A DNA stretch of 64,000 nucleotides from Brooklawnia cerclae. GTDB lineage: Bacteria > Actinomycetota > Actinomycetes > Propionibacteriales > Propionibacteriaceae. The stretch is from contig NZ_JAAMOZ010000001.1 in the NCBI RefSeq assembly GCF_011758645.1, positions 310,001-374,000 on the forward strand, given 5' to 3'. The notes under the pieces were generated by a model. The model saw nothing but the letters and a program-made list of their open reading frames with translations. It was not told the origin of the DNA and searched no databases. The position numbers and the translations under genes are program-made. This document shows, in pieces, positions 1-8,037 of the stretch. How positions within the stretch are numbered: the stretch's first letter is position 1; every line of letters begins with the position of its first letter.

Positions 1-557
1 GTCCAACCCACGAGGCGAAGGCTGCCACTCACGTGTTCCCGTACGCGATCGGCGGGGCTCGTCGTCACCACGCCGTAGACCATGCGCAGCGTCAGCAGTA
101 CCTCGTCGACGGTCAGTGAAGCGGGGACGAGGCCCGCCTCGTGTGCCGCGCCCAGCGGTTCGGTGAGCAGTTCGCGCAGACGTTGCGTCCCGTCGTAGGC
201 GGCGAGTCTGCCACGTGCGTCCACGGCCATCTCGATGAAGGCCGACACCTCGATCGTCAGATCCACCAGGCGGCGCCACAGGTGCTCGAAGGTCGCGGAG
301 TCGCCGGACGCGGCGATCGCCTCGAGCTCGTTGAAGTTCTCGTCGAAGACGGTCAGGGCCAGATCGAGCCGTGTGGGGAAGTGCCGGTACAGCACCCCCT
401 GGCCCACCCCGGCCCTCCGGGCGATGGCGTTGAGGGGGACGTGATATCCGCGCTCGGCGAACAACGACCGGGCCGCCGCGAGGATCGCCCTGCGGTTGGC
501 GGCCGCGGCCGCAGGACCTCGGTTGATTCCGTTGCCTCGCTGCGTCGGGTCAGGCAT
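1..557 (-). CDS. TetR/AcrR-family transcriptional regulator, 3' end outside window
   Basis: An open frame starts with ATG at 557 and runs off the left edge without a stop, so about 185 N-terminal residues are visible. Residues 20-65 form a typical TetR helix-turn-helix, with the recognition-helix motif GQGVLYRHFPTR. The remainder is the variable helical ligand-binding domain. The gene is divergent from the flavin-dependent dehydrogenase at 612, with 54 bp between the two starts. That spacer contains a perfect palindrome suited to a TetR dimer. The likely role is autoregulation and control of the neighbouring oxidoreductase. The ligand cannot be read from the sequence; a steroid-like compound is an inference from the neighbour only. 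Confidence 0.85.
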   Translation of the reverse strand, partial: MPDPTQRGNGINRGPAAAAANRRAILAAARSLFAERGYHVPLNAIARRAGVGQGVLYRHFPTRLDLALTVFDENFNELEAIAASGDSATFEHLWRRLVDLTIEVSAFIEMAVDARGRLAAYDGTQRLRELLTEPLGAAHEAGLVPASLTVDEVLLTLRMVYGVVTTSPADRVREHVSGSLRLVGW

Positions 558-574
558 TCTGGGAGTGTATCAAT

Positions 575-592
575 CCGGACAGTGGTGTCCGG
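575..592. promoter_or_regulatory. Palindromic candidate TetR operator
   Basis: CCGGACA and TGTCCGG half-sites are separated by 4 bp in the 54-bp spacer between the divergent TetR and dehydrogenase starts. The perfect 7-bp arms and position fit an operator of the adjacent TetR protein. Binding is inferred. Confidence 0.55.
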
Positions 593-611
593 TACGAGCA
601 AAGGAGCAGCC

Positions 612-2252
612 ATGTCCGAGTCCTTCGACCACACCTTCGATGTCGTCGTCGTGGGGACCGGGGGTGCGGGGTTCGCGACCGCGCTCGGTGCGGTCGACTC
701 CGGCCTCAGCGTCCTCATGCTGGAGAGCACGGACAAATGGGGCGGCAGTACCGCGATGTCGGGCGGCGGACTGTGGCTGCCCAACAACCCACTGATGCAG
801 CGCGCGGGCGTGGCCGACTCCCGTGAGGAGGCGCTCGCCTACATGGAGGCCACCATCGGGGACGTCGGCCGAGCGACGTCGCGTGAGCGCAAGGAGGCCT
901 TCGTCGACGGTGTGGCCGATCTCGTCACGACCGCGCAGAAGCACGGCATGGTCTTCTCGCGCGCAGCGGACTACCCGGACTACTACCCGGAACTGCCGGG
1001 CGGGAAGATCGGCCGAGCCATCGAGACCCGTCCGATCAACACGAAGGTCATCGGGGAGTGGTGGGACACCCTGCGTGGCGCCATGCCGATGCCCGCCAAG
1101 ACCGACGACGTCTGGCTCATCCAGCGCGCCTGGTCGACCCCGGCCGGCTTCCGGCGGGGCGCACAACTGGTGTTCCGAACCCTGGGATCGGTGGTGCGCG
1201 GTCAGCGCCTGGCCGGCATCGGGGTCGCGCTGGCGTCCTCGTTCCTGCAGGCCGTGGTGCTGCGCAACCGGGTGCCGCTGTGGCTCGACAGCCCTCTGGA
1301 GTCGCTGGTCGTCGAAGACGATCGGGTCGTCGGCGTCCGCGTCCAACATGAGGGACGATCTGTGGCCATCAGGGCCAAGCGGGGCGTCATGCTCGCAGGT
1401 GGCGGCTTCGACCACAACGTCGCCTGGCGTGAGAAATACCAGGGGATCCACGGCGATCCCTCGGGTAACCCGGGCAACCTCGGGGGGCCCATCGCGGCCG
1501 CCCAGGACGTGGGCGCCGCCCTGGAACTGATGGACGATGCCTGGTGGGGCGCCTCGGTGGCCCCCGCGCCGGGCGGCCAGCCGTCGTTCATCGTCGGAGA
1601 GCGCGCGCTGCCGTACACGATCATCGTCGACGGCTCGGGCGAACGCTTCGCCAACGAGGCCGAGTCGTACGTCGATCTCGGGCACCACATGCTCGCCCAT
1701 GACAAGGACGGCGACTACTGGATGATCTGCGAGGTGCGGCACGCCATCCGCTACCTGCGCACGTTCGCCCTCGACCCGAGGAACAACAAGGCATCGGCGG
1801 ACGCCGGCCTGCGGTTCACGGCGCGCTCGATCCCCGAACTGGCCCGCAAGCTCGGCATCGACCCCGCACGGCTCGAATCGACGGTACGGCGGTTCAACGG
1901 GTTCGCCCGCGCCGGCGTCGACGGTGACTTCGGCCGGGGCAACTCCGCCTACGACCGCTACTACGGTGATCCCACCGTGCACCCGAACCCCTGCCTCGGC
2001 CCGCTCGAGAAAGGCCCGTTCACGGCGTTCAAGGTCGTCATCGGCGATCTCGGGACGAAGGGCGGGGTCGTCACGGACGCCGACGCCCGTGCGCTGCGGG
2101 AGGACGGCACGGTGATCGACGGCCTGTATGCCGCCGGGAACAACTCGGCGTCCGTGATGGGCCACACCTACCCCGGGCCGGGGTCGACCATCGGCCCGGC
2201 TGCCGTCTTCGGGATGCGCGGGGCGCGGCACATGGCCACGCGGTCCGCGTGA
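612..2252 (+). CDS. FAD-dependent oxidoreductase, 3-ketosteroid delta1-dehydrogenase-like
   Basis: A 546-residue flavoprotein of the FAD_binding_2 / succinate dehydrogenase-fumarate reductase superfamily. The N-terminal dinucleotide-binding motif VVVGTGGAGFA lies near residues 12-22, followed by a KWGGSTAMSGGGLWLPNN segment characteristic of KstD-type enzymes. The C-terminal GHTYPGPGSTIG (about 517-528) matches the KstD region that carries the catalytic Tyr and backbone Gly. Enzymes of this family dehydrogenate ring A of 3-ketosteroids. No other sterol genes are visible here, so the true substrate may be a different cyclic ketone. The start at 612 was chosen because AAGGAG sits 6 bp upstream; a longer in-frame opening to 141 is antisense to the TetR gene. 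Confidence 0.8.
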   Translation: MSESFDHTFDVVVVGTGGAGFATALGAVDSGLSVLMLESTDKWGGSTAMSGGGLWLPNNPLMQRAGVADSREEALAYMEATIGDVGRATSRERKEAFVDGVADLVTTAQKHGMVFSRAADYPDYYPELPGGKIGRAIETRPINTKVIGEWWDTLRGAMPMPAKTDDVWLIQRAWSTPAGFRRGAQLVFRTLGSVVRGQRLAGIGVALASSFLQAVVLRNRVPLWLDSPLESLVVEDDRVVGVRVQHEGRSVAIRAKRGVMLAGGGFDHNVAWREKYQGIHGDPSGNPGNLGGPIAAAQDVGAALELMDDAWWGASVAPAPGGQPSFIVGERALPYTIIVDGSGERFANEAESYVDLGHHMLAHDKDGDYWMICEVRHAIRYLRTFALDPRNNKASADAGLRFTARSIPELARKLGIDPARLESTVRRFNGFARAGVDGDFGRGNSAYDRYYGDPTVHPNPCLGPLEKGPFTAFKVVIGDLGTKGGVVTDADARALREDGTVIDGLYAAGNNSASVMGHTYPGPGSTIGPAAVFGMRGARHMATRSA

Positions 2253-2539
2253 CCACGCCCGGCGCCGACGCGTGTCGGGAGGCTGCTGGTGGTCCGGTGC
2301 CGACCCGGTCGCGTCTACGTGGCCCGTGTGATCGCAACCCGCCGGGCGCTCGGCCATGGTTCGTGCGTTCCCGCAGGCGGCGTGTCCGTCCCGCGGGTGT
2401 CGTGTGCTCCCGCGGGTGCTGTGAGGCCCGCGGAAAGTCCGGACGCCCGCGTGAGGTCAGGCGGGCCGCGTGAAAGCGCTCCTTTGCGAGCGGGGGCGAG
2501 CGGGGTGGCGGGATCAGCACGCCGGATGGATCGGCCGTC

Positions 2540-3577
2540 CTACCGGGCGACGGGCCTGCGTCCTGCCCTGCTGCGCAGCCCGCCGTCGACGAACCCCGCG
2601 ACCTCGGCGACCAGCTCGGACGGGGACCAGGTGACCTCGGCGCGGTCGGGGCCGTACCAGTCGAGCGCGATGTCGAGGGGGCGTCCCCAGTTGGCCGAAC
2701 GGTGCTGCTCGGTCTCGAATGCACGCGCCAGTTCCGCACCCGTGCCGAATCGCACGGCCCAGGGCAGATAGCGTCCGAACTCGGCCGAAGCGGCGCGGGT
2801 AGCGATGTCCTCCGGCCTCAGGTCGGCCAGGGCGGTACGAAAACGCGTGACGTGGGTGCGGGCGTCGTCCCCCGCATCGGTGTGCTGGGTCTGCCTGCGG
2901 CCTCGTGAGGCCAGCAGGATACCGGCGGCGCCCAGCAGGAACCCGCCGATGACACCACGGAAATCGCCGCTGGCCAGCCAGTCGATCAGCATGTAGGCGG
3001 TCGCGAGGAGCCCGATGACGAGCAGGATCGAACCTGTCCAGCCCCAGCGGGAATGCCGGTTGCGCTCGTCGTCGTGGAACCAGCCGCGTTCGCGGAGTTC
3101 GTCGACGAGCTGCCTTTGCGCCACTTCGAGGGGACGCTCGGGCAGGGTCGCCATGCTGCTGAGCGTGATCATCCGGACCGACGCGCCGTCGGAGACATCC
3201 CCGAAGGGGACGGTGAGCAGCGTCCGTTCGTAGTCGAGGAGGTCGTCGTCGGCCGGTCGGTCGGTGCGGCGGATCACCCAGTCGTGGCCGCGCCCGTGAT
3301 CGTCGGTGAGGGCGGTGATGCGAAGGAAGCCCCGCGAGGCCAGGTGAGCCAGGGTGACCCGTACGTCCTTGGTGCCGACGTCGCCGTCCACCAGGGGGCC
3401 CGCGAGGCCCGGGGTCACGCCGGTGGGAGGCTCGAACGGCCGATCGGGGACGATGAGCCCGGGCTGCGGCTCGGAAGCGGCGTCATGGCTTGTGTCGCGG
3501 ATGCAGAGCACGGCAAGGAGCGCGCCGAAGAGCGCTACGCACCCGACGATCAGCACAATCAGCTCAAGCTCGATCAC
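2540..3577 (-). CDS. DUF2207-related membrane protein
   Basis: About 345 residues. An N-terminal hydrophobic segment (residues 2-25) is followed by a cytosolic region with the PP-x-TP-GLAGPLVDG and VRVTLAHLASRGFLRI motifs that characterise the C-terminal half of DUF2207 proteins. Two further hydrophobic segments lie near residues 185-230. Full DUF2207 proteins are usually longer and start with a signal peptide and an extracellular domain; that part is missing here, so this is a short family version. GTG at 3577 is preferred over GTG at 3589 because GGAGG lies 5 nt upstream of it. The function is unknown. It is convergent with the dehydrogenase and divergent from purC. Confidence 0.6.
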   Translation of the reverse strand: MIELELIVLIVGCVALFGALLAVLCIRDTSHDAASEPQPGLIVPDRPFEPPTGVTPGLAGPLVDGDVGTKDVRVTLAHLASRGFLRITALTDDHGRGHDWVIRRTDRPADDDLLDYERTLLTVPFGDVSDGASVRMITLSSMATLPERPLEVAQRQLVDELRERGWFHDDERNRHSRWGWTGSILLVIGLLATAYMLIDWLASGDFRGVIGGFLLGAAGILLASRGRRQTQHTDAGDDARTHVTRFRTALADLRPEDIATRAASAEFGRYLPWAVRFGTGAELARAFETEQHRSANWGRPLDIALDWYGPDRAEVTWSPSELVAEVAGFVDGGLRSRAGRRPVAR

Positions 3578-3678
3578 CACGACCTCCACCGTCTACTCTA
3601 CGGCCCTGGTGCGACGCCGGGATCCGGCCACGCCGCTGGTGGGCGACTGCCCGCGAGCGGCGGGTTTAGGCTTACCTG

Positions 3679-4551
3679 GTGAGCCAATATGCGTCCTTGA
3701 ACCTGCCGCTCCTGCATGCGGGCAAAGTCCGCGAACTGTACGCGCTGCCCGACCCCGATCGCATGCTCATGGTAGCCACCGACAACGTGTCGGCCTTCGA
3801 CTTCGTCCTCGACTCCCTCATCCCCGACAAGGGCGTCGTCCTGACCCAGCTGTCACTGTGGTGGTTCGGCCAACTCGCCGGTCTGATTCCCAACCACATC
3901 GTCGAGGCCGACGTGCCCGCCGCTGTGACACGCCGGGCCGTCGTCGTCGAGAAGTTGCGCATGGTGCCGGTGGAGGCGGTCGCTCGCGGCTACCTGACCG
4001 GCTCGGGGTGGGCGGAGTACCAGCAGACCGGCACGGTGTGCGGAGTGACGCTGCCGGCGGGGTTGCACGACGGATCGCGACTTGCCAGGCCGATCTTCAC
4101 CCCCGCCCGCAAGGCGCCCCTCGGGGAACACGACGAGAACGTCACCTACGAACAGATGTGCGAGTTCGTCGGTGAGGAGACGGGCGAGAAGATCCGGGAC
4201 GCCACCATCGCGATCTACGAGCACGCCGAGCCCATCGCGCGGGAGCGCGGCATCGTCCTGGCGGACACGAAGTTCGAGTTCGGGCTGCGCGGCGACGGCA
4301 CCCTGGTGCTCGCCGACGAGGTGCTGACACCCGATTCGTCCCGCTTCTGGGACGCGGACGCCTACGCGTCCGGACGGCTCGTCAGCTTCGACAAGCAGTA
4401 CCTGCGTGACTGGCTCGTCCACGACTCGGGATGGGACCGATCAGGGGGGACACCCCCGCCGCCGCTGCCCGACGAGGTGGTCGCGGCGACCCGCCAGCGC
4501 TACCTCGACGCGTATCGCCGCTTGACGGGCCGTGAACTCGACTTGGGTTGA
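3679..4551 (+). CDS. purC: Phosphoribosylaminoimidazole-succinocarboxamide synthase
   Basis: A 290-residue SAICAR synthetase of de novo purine synthesis, ligating aspartate to CAIR using ATP. Family landmarks include the N-terminal GKVRELY loop, TDNVSAFDFVL, and VEAVARGYLTGSGWAEY. The ADTKFEFG motif and a DEVLTPDSSRFW segment follow near the C-terminus. The length is normal for the family. Translation begins at GTG 3679. purS starts 19 bp downstream and purQ overlaps purS, so the three genes form an operon. The next pathway gene, purL, is displaced to 48,984. Confidence 0.97.
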   Translation: MSQYASLNLPLLHAGKVRELYALPDPDRMLMVATDNVSAFDFVLDSLIPDKGVVLTQLSLWWFGQLAGLIPNHIVEADVPAAVTRRAVVVEKLRMVPVEAVARGYLTGSGWAEYQQTGTVCGVTLPAGLHDGSRLARPIFTPARKAPLGEHDENVTYEQMCEFVGEETGEKIRDATIAIYEHAEPIARERGIVLADTKFEFGLRGDGTLVLADEVLTPDSSRFWDADAYASGRLVSFDKQYLRDWLVHDSGWDRSGGTPPPPLPDEVVAATRQRYLDAYRRLTGRELDLG

Positions 4552-4570
4552 GACGCGATAGGCTGCCGTC

Positions 4571-4957
4571 ATGACCCGTGTCGTCGTCGATGTCATGCCC
4601 AAGCCCGAGATCCTGGATCCGCAGGGCAAGGCAGTCACCAACTCGTTGCAGCGCCTCGGCCATCGCGGCATCGAGGTGCGCCAGGGCAAGCGGTTCGAGA
4701 TCACCGTCGACGGTGAGATCACCGACGCCCGCCTGGCCGAGATCCGTGAGGCGGCCGAGAAGCTGCTCGCCAACACGGTGATCGAGACGTTCGACGTGCG
4801 GGTGGAGGACGATCCGCAGCCCGCCGCCGTCGAAGCTGCCCCGGACGCAGACGCACCGGACGACGTCGCCGTGCAGCCGGAGGACGAGGAGGTCGAGGAC
4901 ACCGTGCAGGTCGAGGCCGTGGAGGACGAGGCCGCGCAGCCGGAGGACGAGGCGTGA
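4571..4957 (+). CDS. purS: Phosphoribosylformylglycinamidine synthase, PurS subunit, with acidic tail
   Basis: PurS is the small bridging subunit of the three-part FGAM synthase (PurS-PurQ-PurL). Residues 1-80 match the family, including the [21 protein letters not shown] segment split around residue 15 and the C-terminal VIETFDVRV strand. Typical PurS is about 80 residues. This one has 128, because a further 48 residues rich in Glu, Asp, Val and Pro extend the C-terminus. The tail is low in complexity and probably disordered. Its stop overlaps the purQ start by 4 bp (GTGA). Confidence 0.93.
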   Translation: MTRVVVDVMPKPEILDPQGKAVTNSLQRLGHRGIEVRQGKRFEITVDGEITDARLAEIREAAEKLLANTVIETFDVRVEDDPQPAAVEAAPDADAPDDVAVQPEDEEVEDTVQVEAVEDEAAQPEDEA

Positions 4958-5628
4958 GCAGCGTCGGCGTCGTCACCTTCCCGGGCTCACTCGACGATCA
5001 GGACGCATTGCGCGCCGTGCGGCTGTCGGGTGCCGAGCCCGTGCCGCTGTGGCATGCTTCCGATTCCCTCAGCGGGGTCGACGCGGTGATCCTCCCCGGT
5101 GGCTTCAGCTACGGTGACTACCTGCGATGCGGAGCCATCGCCCGGTTCGCCCCGATCATGGACGAGGTGATCCGCTCCGCCGACGCCGGGATGCCGGTGC
5201 TCGGCATCTGCAACGGATTCCAGGTGCTGTGCGAGTCGCACCTGCTCCCGGGGGCATTGATGCGCAATGCGGGACGCCGGTTCGTCTGCGGGCAACAGCC
5301 GCTGCGCGTCGAGTCGAACGACACCGTGTGGACGTGTGATTTCACCGCCGGCCAGGAAGTCACCATCGCCATCAAGCACGGCGAGGGCAACTACCAGGCC
5401 GACCCGGAGACCCTCCACCGGCTGGAGGACAACCACCAGGTGGTGTTCCGCTACCTGGGCAACCCCAACGGCAGCTGCAACGACATCGCGGGCATCACCA
5501 ACGAGCGAGGAAACGTCGTCGGCCTGATGCCGCATCCGGAACACAGCGTCGAGGTGCTGACGGGCGAGTCACGTGATGGGCTCACCTTCTTCTCCTCCGT
5601 CCAGCGGTTCCTGGCGCTGACCGCCTGA
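4954..5628 (+). CDS. purQ: Phosphoribosylformylglycinamidine synthase, glutaminase subunit
   Basis: A 224-residue class I glutamine amidotransferase that supplies ammonia to PurL. The nucleophile elbow GICNGFQVL carries the catalytic Cys, and the C-terminal HPEHSVE supplies the catalytic His and Glu. The oxyanion region [15 protein letters not shown] is intact. It starts with GTG inside the purS stop, indicating translational coupling. Downstream lies a repeat tract and then the convergent end of ureD. purL is not adjacent. Confidence 0.97.
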   Translation: MSSVGVVTFPGSLDDQDALRAVRLSGAEPVPLWHASDSLSGVDAVILPGGFSYGDYLRCGAIARFAPIMDEVIRSADAGMPVLGICNGFQVLCESHLLPGALMRNAGRRFVCGQQPLRVESNDTVWTCDFTAGQEVTIAIKHGEGNYQADPETLHRLEDNHQVVFRYLGNPNGSCNDIAGITNERGNVVGLMPHPEHSVEVLTGESRDGLTFFSSVQRFLALTA

Positions 5629-5639
5629 CCGCTTCCCCG

Positions 5640-5900
5640 GTTTGTGGGGTGGCTCGTTTCGACAGGCTCAACGAGCGGTCTGCTTGCGGGGAGGCTCGTT
5701 TCGACAGGCTCAACGAGCGGTCTGTTTGTCGGGTGGCTCGTTTCGACAGGCTCAACGAGCGGTCTGTTTGTCGGGTGGCTCGTTTCGACAGGCTCAACGA
5801 GCGGTCTGTTTGTGGGGTGGTTCGTTTCGACAGGCTCAACGAGCGGTTGGGGTCTCTGACGGGCGGTCCGGTCCCTGAGCTTGTCGAAGGGGAGCTTGTC
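5640..5900. repeat. Tandem 42-bp repeat tract (REP-like TTCGACAGGCTCA family)
   Basis: Five copies of a 42-bp unit start near 5655, 5697, 5739, 5781 and 5823. Each contains the conserved core TTTCGACAGGCTCAACGAGC. The tract ends with two copies of the opposite orientation (GAGCTTGTCGAA) near 5878-5901, which can pair with the core. It fills the space between the convergent purQ and ureD ends, so it may act as a transcription barrier. Open frames through it (VSTGSTSG-type repeats) are not genes. Related tracts lie at 30,478 and 44,969. Confidence 0.9.
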
Positions 5901-5925
5901 GAAAGGGCCCTCCGGAGCCACGAAC

Positions 5926-6618
5926 TCAGAGGTCGCCATGCCAGCGGAACCAGCAGACGTCCAGCGGACGGTGGTCGTGCTGGTGACCCACGTGGCGCAC
6001 GAGGCAGCCGGGCTCCGACAGCTCGAAGGCCGTGAGGTCCGCCGGCGTCCCGGGGCGCCAGCCGAGCGCGAGCAACGAATCCAGCACGCGGTTGTCCCCG
6101 AGGATCCCCACGCGTTCGCGTTGATCGGGCCGCAGGTCCAACTCCTCGACGAGCAGCGGGCCGTCGACGCCGGAGGCGTCGAGCCTGGTCACCAACGACC
6201 CACCGCGCTGGCCTGAGCGTCCGAACACCAGGGTCTCGCGTTGCAGCAGCCGCGCGTCCGCACCGAGCGAGATGCGGGTGGTCCGTGTGACGTCGGCGCC
6301 GTCCGAGACGACGAAGGGCTGGGACTCCCATTCGAGCACAGCTCCGGCACCCAACTCGATGCTGACGTCCCACTGCGAGGAGCCCGGGCCCCCGTAGGCC
6401 ACGGTGCCGACCGGCTCGACGATCCGGAGCCGGCCTCCGGGCGCGACCACGACGTCGATGCCGACGCTGTCACCGGCCAGCAGCACCATACGGGTGCCGA
6501 CGATCGCGACCTCCGCGCCGTCGGGTGTCGTGGCGAGAATCCGGGGCGCCAGCACGTCTCCCCGGAGTTCGACCTGCGGCCGATCGGGGCCGGGGGTCAC
6601 CTGTATGCGCGTGCGCAC
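5926..6618 (-). CDS. ureD: Urease accessory protein UreD
   Basis: 230 residues. UreD (UreH) is the scaffold that binds apo-urease and recruits UreF and UreG for nickel insertion. Family signs are the GDVLAPRIL start region, the LLAGDSVGIDVVVAPGGRL strand pair split around GD, and the glycine-rich GPGSSQWDVSIELGAGA segment. It is somewhat shorter than the usual 260-280 residues. It is the last gene of the urease operon, starting with GTG 9 bp after ureG, and ends against the repeat tract. Confidence 0.92.
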   Translation of the reverse strand: MRTRIQVTPGPDRPQVELRGDVLAPRILATTPDGAEVAIVGTRMVLLAGDSVGIDVVVAPGGRLRIVEPVGTVAYGGPGSSQWDVSIELGAGAVLEWESQPFVVSDGADVTRTTRISLGADARLLQRETLVFGRSGQRGGSLVTRLDASGVDGPLLVEELDLRPDQRERVGILGDNRVLDSLLALGWRPGTPADLTAFELSEPGCLVRHVGHQHDHRPLDVCWFRWHGDL

Positions 6619-6627
6619 GTCCGAGGC

Positions 6628-7377
6628 TCAGTGCTGATGGGCGTGCTCGTGCCCGTGGGCATGCACGGTGCCGTCCGCATGGGTGTGGACCGTGCCGTCG
6701 GAATGCGAGTGCGGGGCCATCGGGCCCGGGTCCACCGGCACGTGACGGCCACTGCGGAAGCTCGCCAGGCAGTCACGCACCCACTGCTCCAGCGCGGTGA
6801 TGGACGAAGGATCCTTCCGCGAGACACCGAGCACGGGACGATCCCCGCGCACCTGGCGTCCCTCGGCGATCATCCGGTCGACGTCCACGTCCACGAACGG
6901 CCCGAGATCGGTCTTGTTGATGACGAGCAGGTCGGCCCGGGCGATGCCCGGCCCACCCTTGCGGACGACGTCGCCGCCGCCCGCGACGTCGAGGACGAAG
7001 ATCTGCACGTCGACCAGGGCGGGGGAGAAGGTCGCGGTGAGGTTGTCGCCCCCCGACTCGATCAGGACGATGTCCACGGGGGCGAAGTCGGCCTCCAGGT
7101 CCTCGGCGGCGAGCAGGTTCACCGTCACGTCGTCGCGGATCGCGGTGTGCGGGCAGGCGCCGGTCTCCACGGGCCGGATGCGCTCGGGATCGAGTACGCC
7201 GGCCGCCTTCAGGAAACGGGCATCCTCGTCGGTGTAGATGTCGTTGGTCACCACGGCGAGCGAGAGGGAACCGGCCAGTTGGCGGCAGATCGTCGCGATG
7301 AGCGAACTCTTGCCGGTGCCGACGGGGCCGGCCACCCCGAGACGCATCGCGCGGGCGGGTGCTGTTGGGTCAGGCAC
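6628..7377 (-). CDS. ureG: Urease accessory GTPase UreG with His-rich C-terminal tail
   Basis: A 249-residue SIMIBI-class GTPase that drives nickel delivery to urease. The P-loop [10 protein letters not shown] is near residue 15. The CPHTAIRDD motif (Cys-Pro-His, nickel/zinc ligands) and ESGGDNL are also present, as is the NKTDLGP base-specificity motif. UreG usually ends near residue 205. Here the last 35 residues carry repeated His ([19 protein letters not shown] then HEHAHQH), a likely nickel-binding extension. It overlaps ureF by 8 bp. No ureE is present in the window, so the tail may substitute for UreE metal binding. Confidence 0.95.
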   Translation of the reverse strand: MPDPTAPARAMRLGVAGPVGTGKSSLIATICRQLAGSLSLAVVTNDIYTDEDARFLKAAGVLDPERIRPVETGACPHTAIRDDVTVNLLAAEDLEADFAPVDIVLIESGGDNLTATFSPALVDVQIFVLDVAGGGDVVRKGGPGIARADLLVINKTDLGPFVDVDVDRMIAEGRQVRGDRPVLGVSRKDPSSITALEQWVRDCLASFRSGRHVPVDPGPMAPHSHSDGTVHTHADGTVHAHGHEHAHQH

Positions 7378-8014
7378 GGAACAACCTTTCTGTCGTGTGG
7401 GCGTGACGCTCGGCCCACATCTCGATGTGCGGCGCGGCGTGGGCGGGGATCTGCTCCGGCTCCGTGAGGCCGGCCACGCGATCGGCCATGGCGACCACGT
7501 CCGGGATCAGGTCCCTGGTCAGCGCCGCCACCTGCACGGGATCGGTGGGCTCGAGCTTGAGGAGGGCGGAGGTCGCCGACTGCACGTCGTCATACCCGAC
7601 CAGGCAGGCGACCTCGTGGCCGGACAGTCCGGCGCGCGCGGCGGTCATGCCGAGGGCGACGGCACGGCAGTGCCGGGCCGGGCGCCGGTCGTCCGACGGC
7701 CACAGGGCAGCCAGGAGGCGACCGTGCCCGCGTCCGAGCTGCAGGGCGTTGTCACGCAGGACGCGGCTCGGGGTGCGGGCCGCCCAGGCACGTTCCACCC
7801 GGGCAAGATCGTCGCCCGCCAGCTCGGTCGCGCGGGCCACCACCGCGGTGGCGGCCTCGACCTCGGTGACCGTGCCGAGCCGGGTGCGCACGTACGAGGC
7901 GAGGTCGCTGATCGGCATCCCGGCCTGGAGAGCGGCCTCGAGCCCCGCCGACTGGGTGTGCGTGCCCACGGGCAGGCGCACGTCGGCGAGGAACGCCAGG
8001 AGCAACCCCGACAT
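7370..8014 (-). CDS. ureF: Urease accessory protein UreF
   Basis: A 214-residue all-helical UreF, which acts with UreD and gates the UreG GTPase. The N-terminal [25 protein letters not shown] corresponds, in two parts, to the family's LADSRLPxGxxxxSxGLE signature. ATG 8014 was selected because AAAGGAG precedes it by 6 nt; the reading frame stays open further upstream into ureC but without family similarity. It lies 23 bp after ureC and overlaps ureG. Confidence 0.93.
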   Translation of the reverse strand: MSGLLLAFLADVRLPVGTHTQSAGLEAALQAGMPISDLASYVRTRLGTVTEVEAATAVVARATELAGDDLARVERAWAARTPSRVLRDNALQLGRGHGRLLAALWPSDDRRPARHCRAVALGMTAARAGLSGHEVACLVGYDDVQSATSALLKLEPTDPVQVAALTRDLIPDVVAMADRVAGLTEPEQIPAHAAPHIEMWAERHAHTTERLFRA

Positions 8015-8037
8015 CGTGGCTCCTTTCCGCCGGAAGA

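Noticed and set aside
570-2357. Long open frames antisense to the flavin dehydrogenase and other high-GC genes
   Set aside because: They mirror codon-position GC bias of the real genes, have Arg/Pro/Ala-rich nonsense composition, no ribosome site and no recognisable motif.
2253-2539. Small genes in the spacer after the flavin dehydrogenase
   Set aside because: Open frames here are Arg/Pro-rich with no ribosome site. Only CCCGCGGG dyads that may contribute to termination were seen.
5640-5900. Tandem repeats as a possible CRISPR array
   Set aside because: The intervals between cores are themselves repeated, not unique spacers. The unit is 42 bp throughout and no cas gene is near.
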